From NCBI RefSeq assembly GCF_937888285.1, contig NZ_CALART010000107.1:1-64000 (forward strand): DNA of 64,000 bases, read 5' to 3'. Position numbers and translations under genes: made by a program. Shown piece by piece: positions 63,957 to 64,000 of the stretch (position 1 is the first letter of the stretch; each line of letters opens with the position of its first letter). The notes under the pieces were generated by a model. That model saw only the letters and a program-made list of their open reading frames with translations. It had not been told where the DNA came from and ran no database searches. The DNA is from an uncultured Aquimonas sp. GTDB taxonomy: Bacteria; Pseudomonadota; Gammaproteobacteria; Xanthomonadales; Xanthomonadaceae.

Positions 63957-64000
63957 GTGTCCGCCCGTCACGCCCACCGCCTGCGCCTCCTGCGCGACAC
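63957..64000 (+). CDS. Possible start of the next gene (fragment)
   Basis: GTG TCC GCC CGT... gives MSARHAHRLRLLRD, open to the window edge. It starts nine bases after a CAATCCC heptad tract, the same arrangement as the FabG-like gene. Only fourteen codons are visible, so neither start nor product can be confirmed. Confidence 0.25.
   Translation, partial: MSARHAHRLRLLRD

Overview
The window is high-GC (roughly two-thirds G+C by eye), densely coding, gammaproteobacterial chromosomal DNA. It most resembles the Xanthomonadales/Lysobacterales. The case rests on a xanthomonadin-type aryl polyene pigment cluster with a FkbO/Hyg5-type chorismatase (XanB2-like) at 47.8-63.1 kb, a hemX-hemY pair, an rpmB-rpmG pair, many secreted proteins, and several families of short GC-rich palindromic intergenic repeats. 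I cannot name a genus.

Left part (1-12.9 kb). A carbon-uptake module comes first: acetyl-CoA synthetase (cut by the window edge) is divergent from a DcaP-like porin, a small DUF4212 subunit and an ActP-like sodium/solute symporter. A strongly repetitive non-coding block (5.9-7.0 kb) follows, then a 993-residue secreted BNR/Asp-box protein, small membrane proteins and an alpha/beta hydrolase.

Middle (13-47 kb). Housekeeping and lipid genes: nitronate monooxygenase, PlsC-type acyltransferase, YheT-type hydrolase, a TPR/sulfotransferase-like protein, a 4'-phosphopantetheinyl transferase and ribosomal proteins L28/L33. Next is a secreted zinc metalloprotease whose signal-peptide codons hold an 11-base poly-C tract that puts the gene out of frame, with a secreted protein of unknown function just downstream. 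Then come hemX-hemY, a 1250-residue secreted metalloprotease, a glyoxalase-like protein, an SDR, an AttH-type ABC operon (ATPase, permease, CrtC-like lipoprotein), an alcohol dehydrogenase, a Yip1/MacA/MacB-like operon and a LytS/LytTR two-component pair.

Right part (47.8-63.1 kb). The pigment cluster lies in three transcription blocks. A leftward pair makes the aromatic starter (chorismatase) and carries a flavin halogenase-like enzyme. A rightward, tightly overlapping operon encodes the acyl carrier protein, a membrane protein, two hotdog dehydratases, an acyltransferase, a LolA-like carrier and an MMPL exporter, followed by a FabG-type reductase and a TPR protein. A leftward block encodes the ketosynthase pair, a glycosyltransferase and a second halogenase-like flavoprotein. 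The likely flow is chorismate to hydroxybenzoate, loading on the carrier protein, iterative type II polyketide extension/reduction/dehydration, halogenation, acyl or sugar attachment and export to the outer membrane. The aryl:ACP ligase and methyltransferase of known clusters are not seen and may lie to the right.

Gene-free stretches over 300 bp are filled mostly with repeats: a ~168-bp array, a GGTGGGCC-type palindrome in at least 12 copies, a ~330-bp multi-hairpin element in three copies, CCCCTCTCC-type palindromes, and GGATTCG heptad tracts that often sit flush against gene ends.
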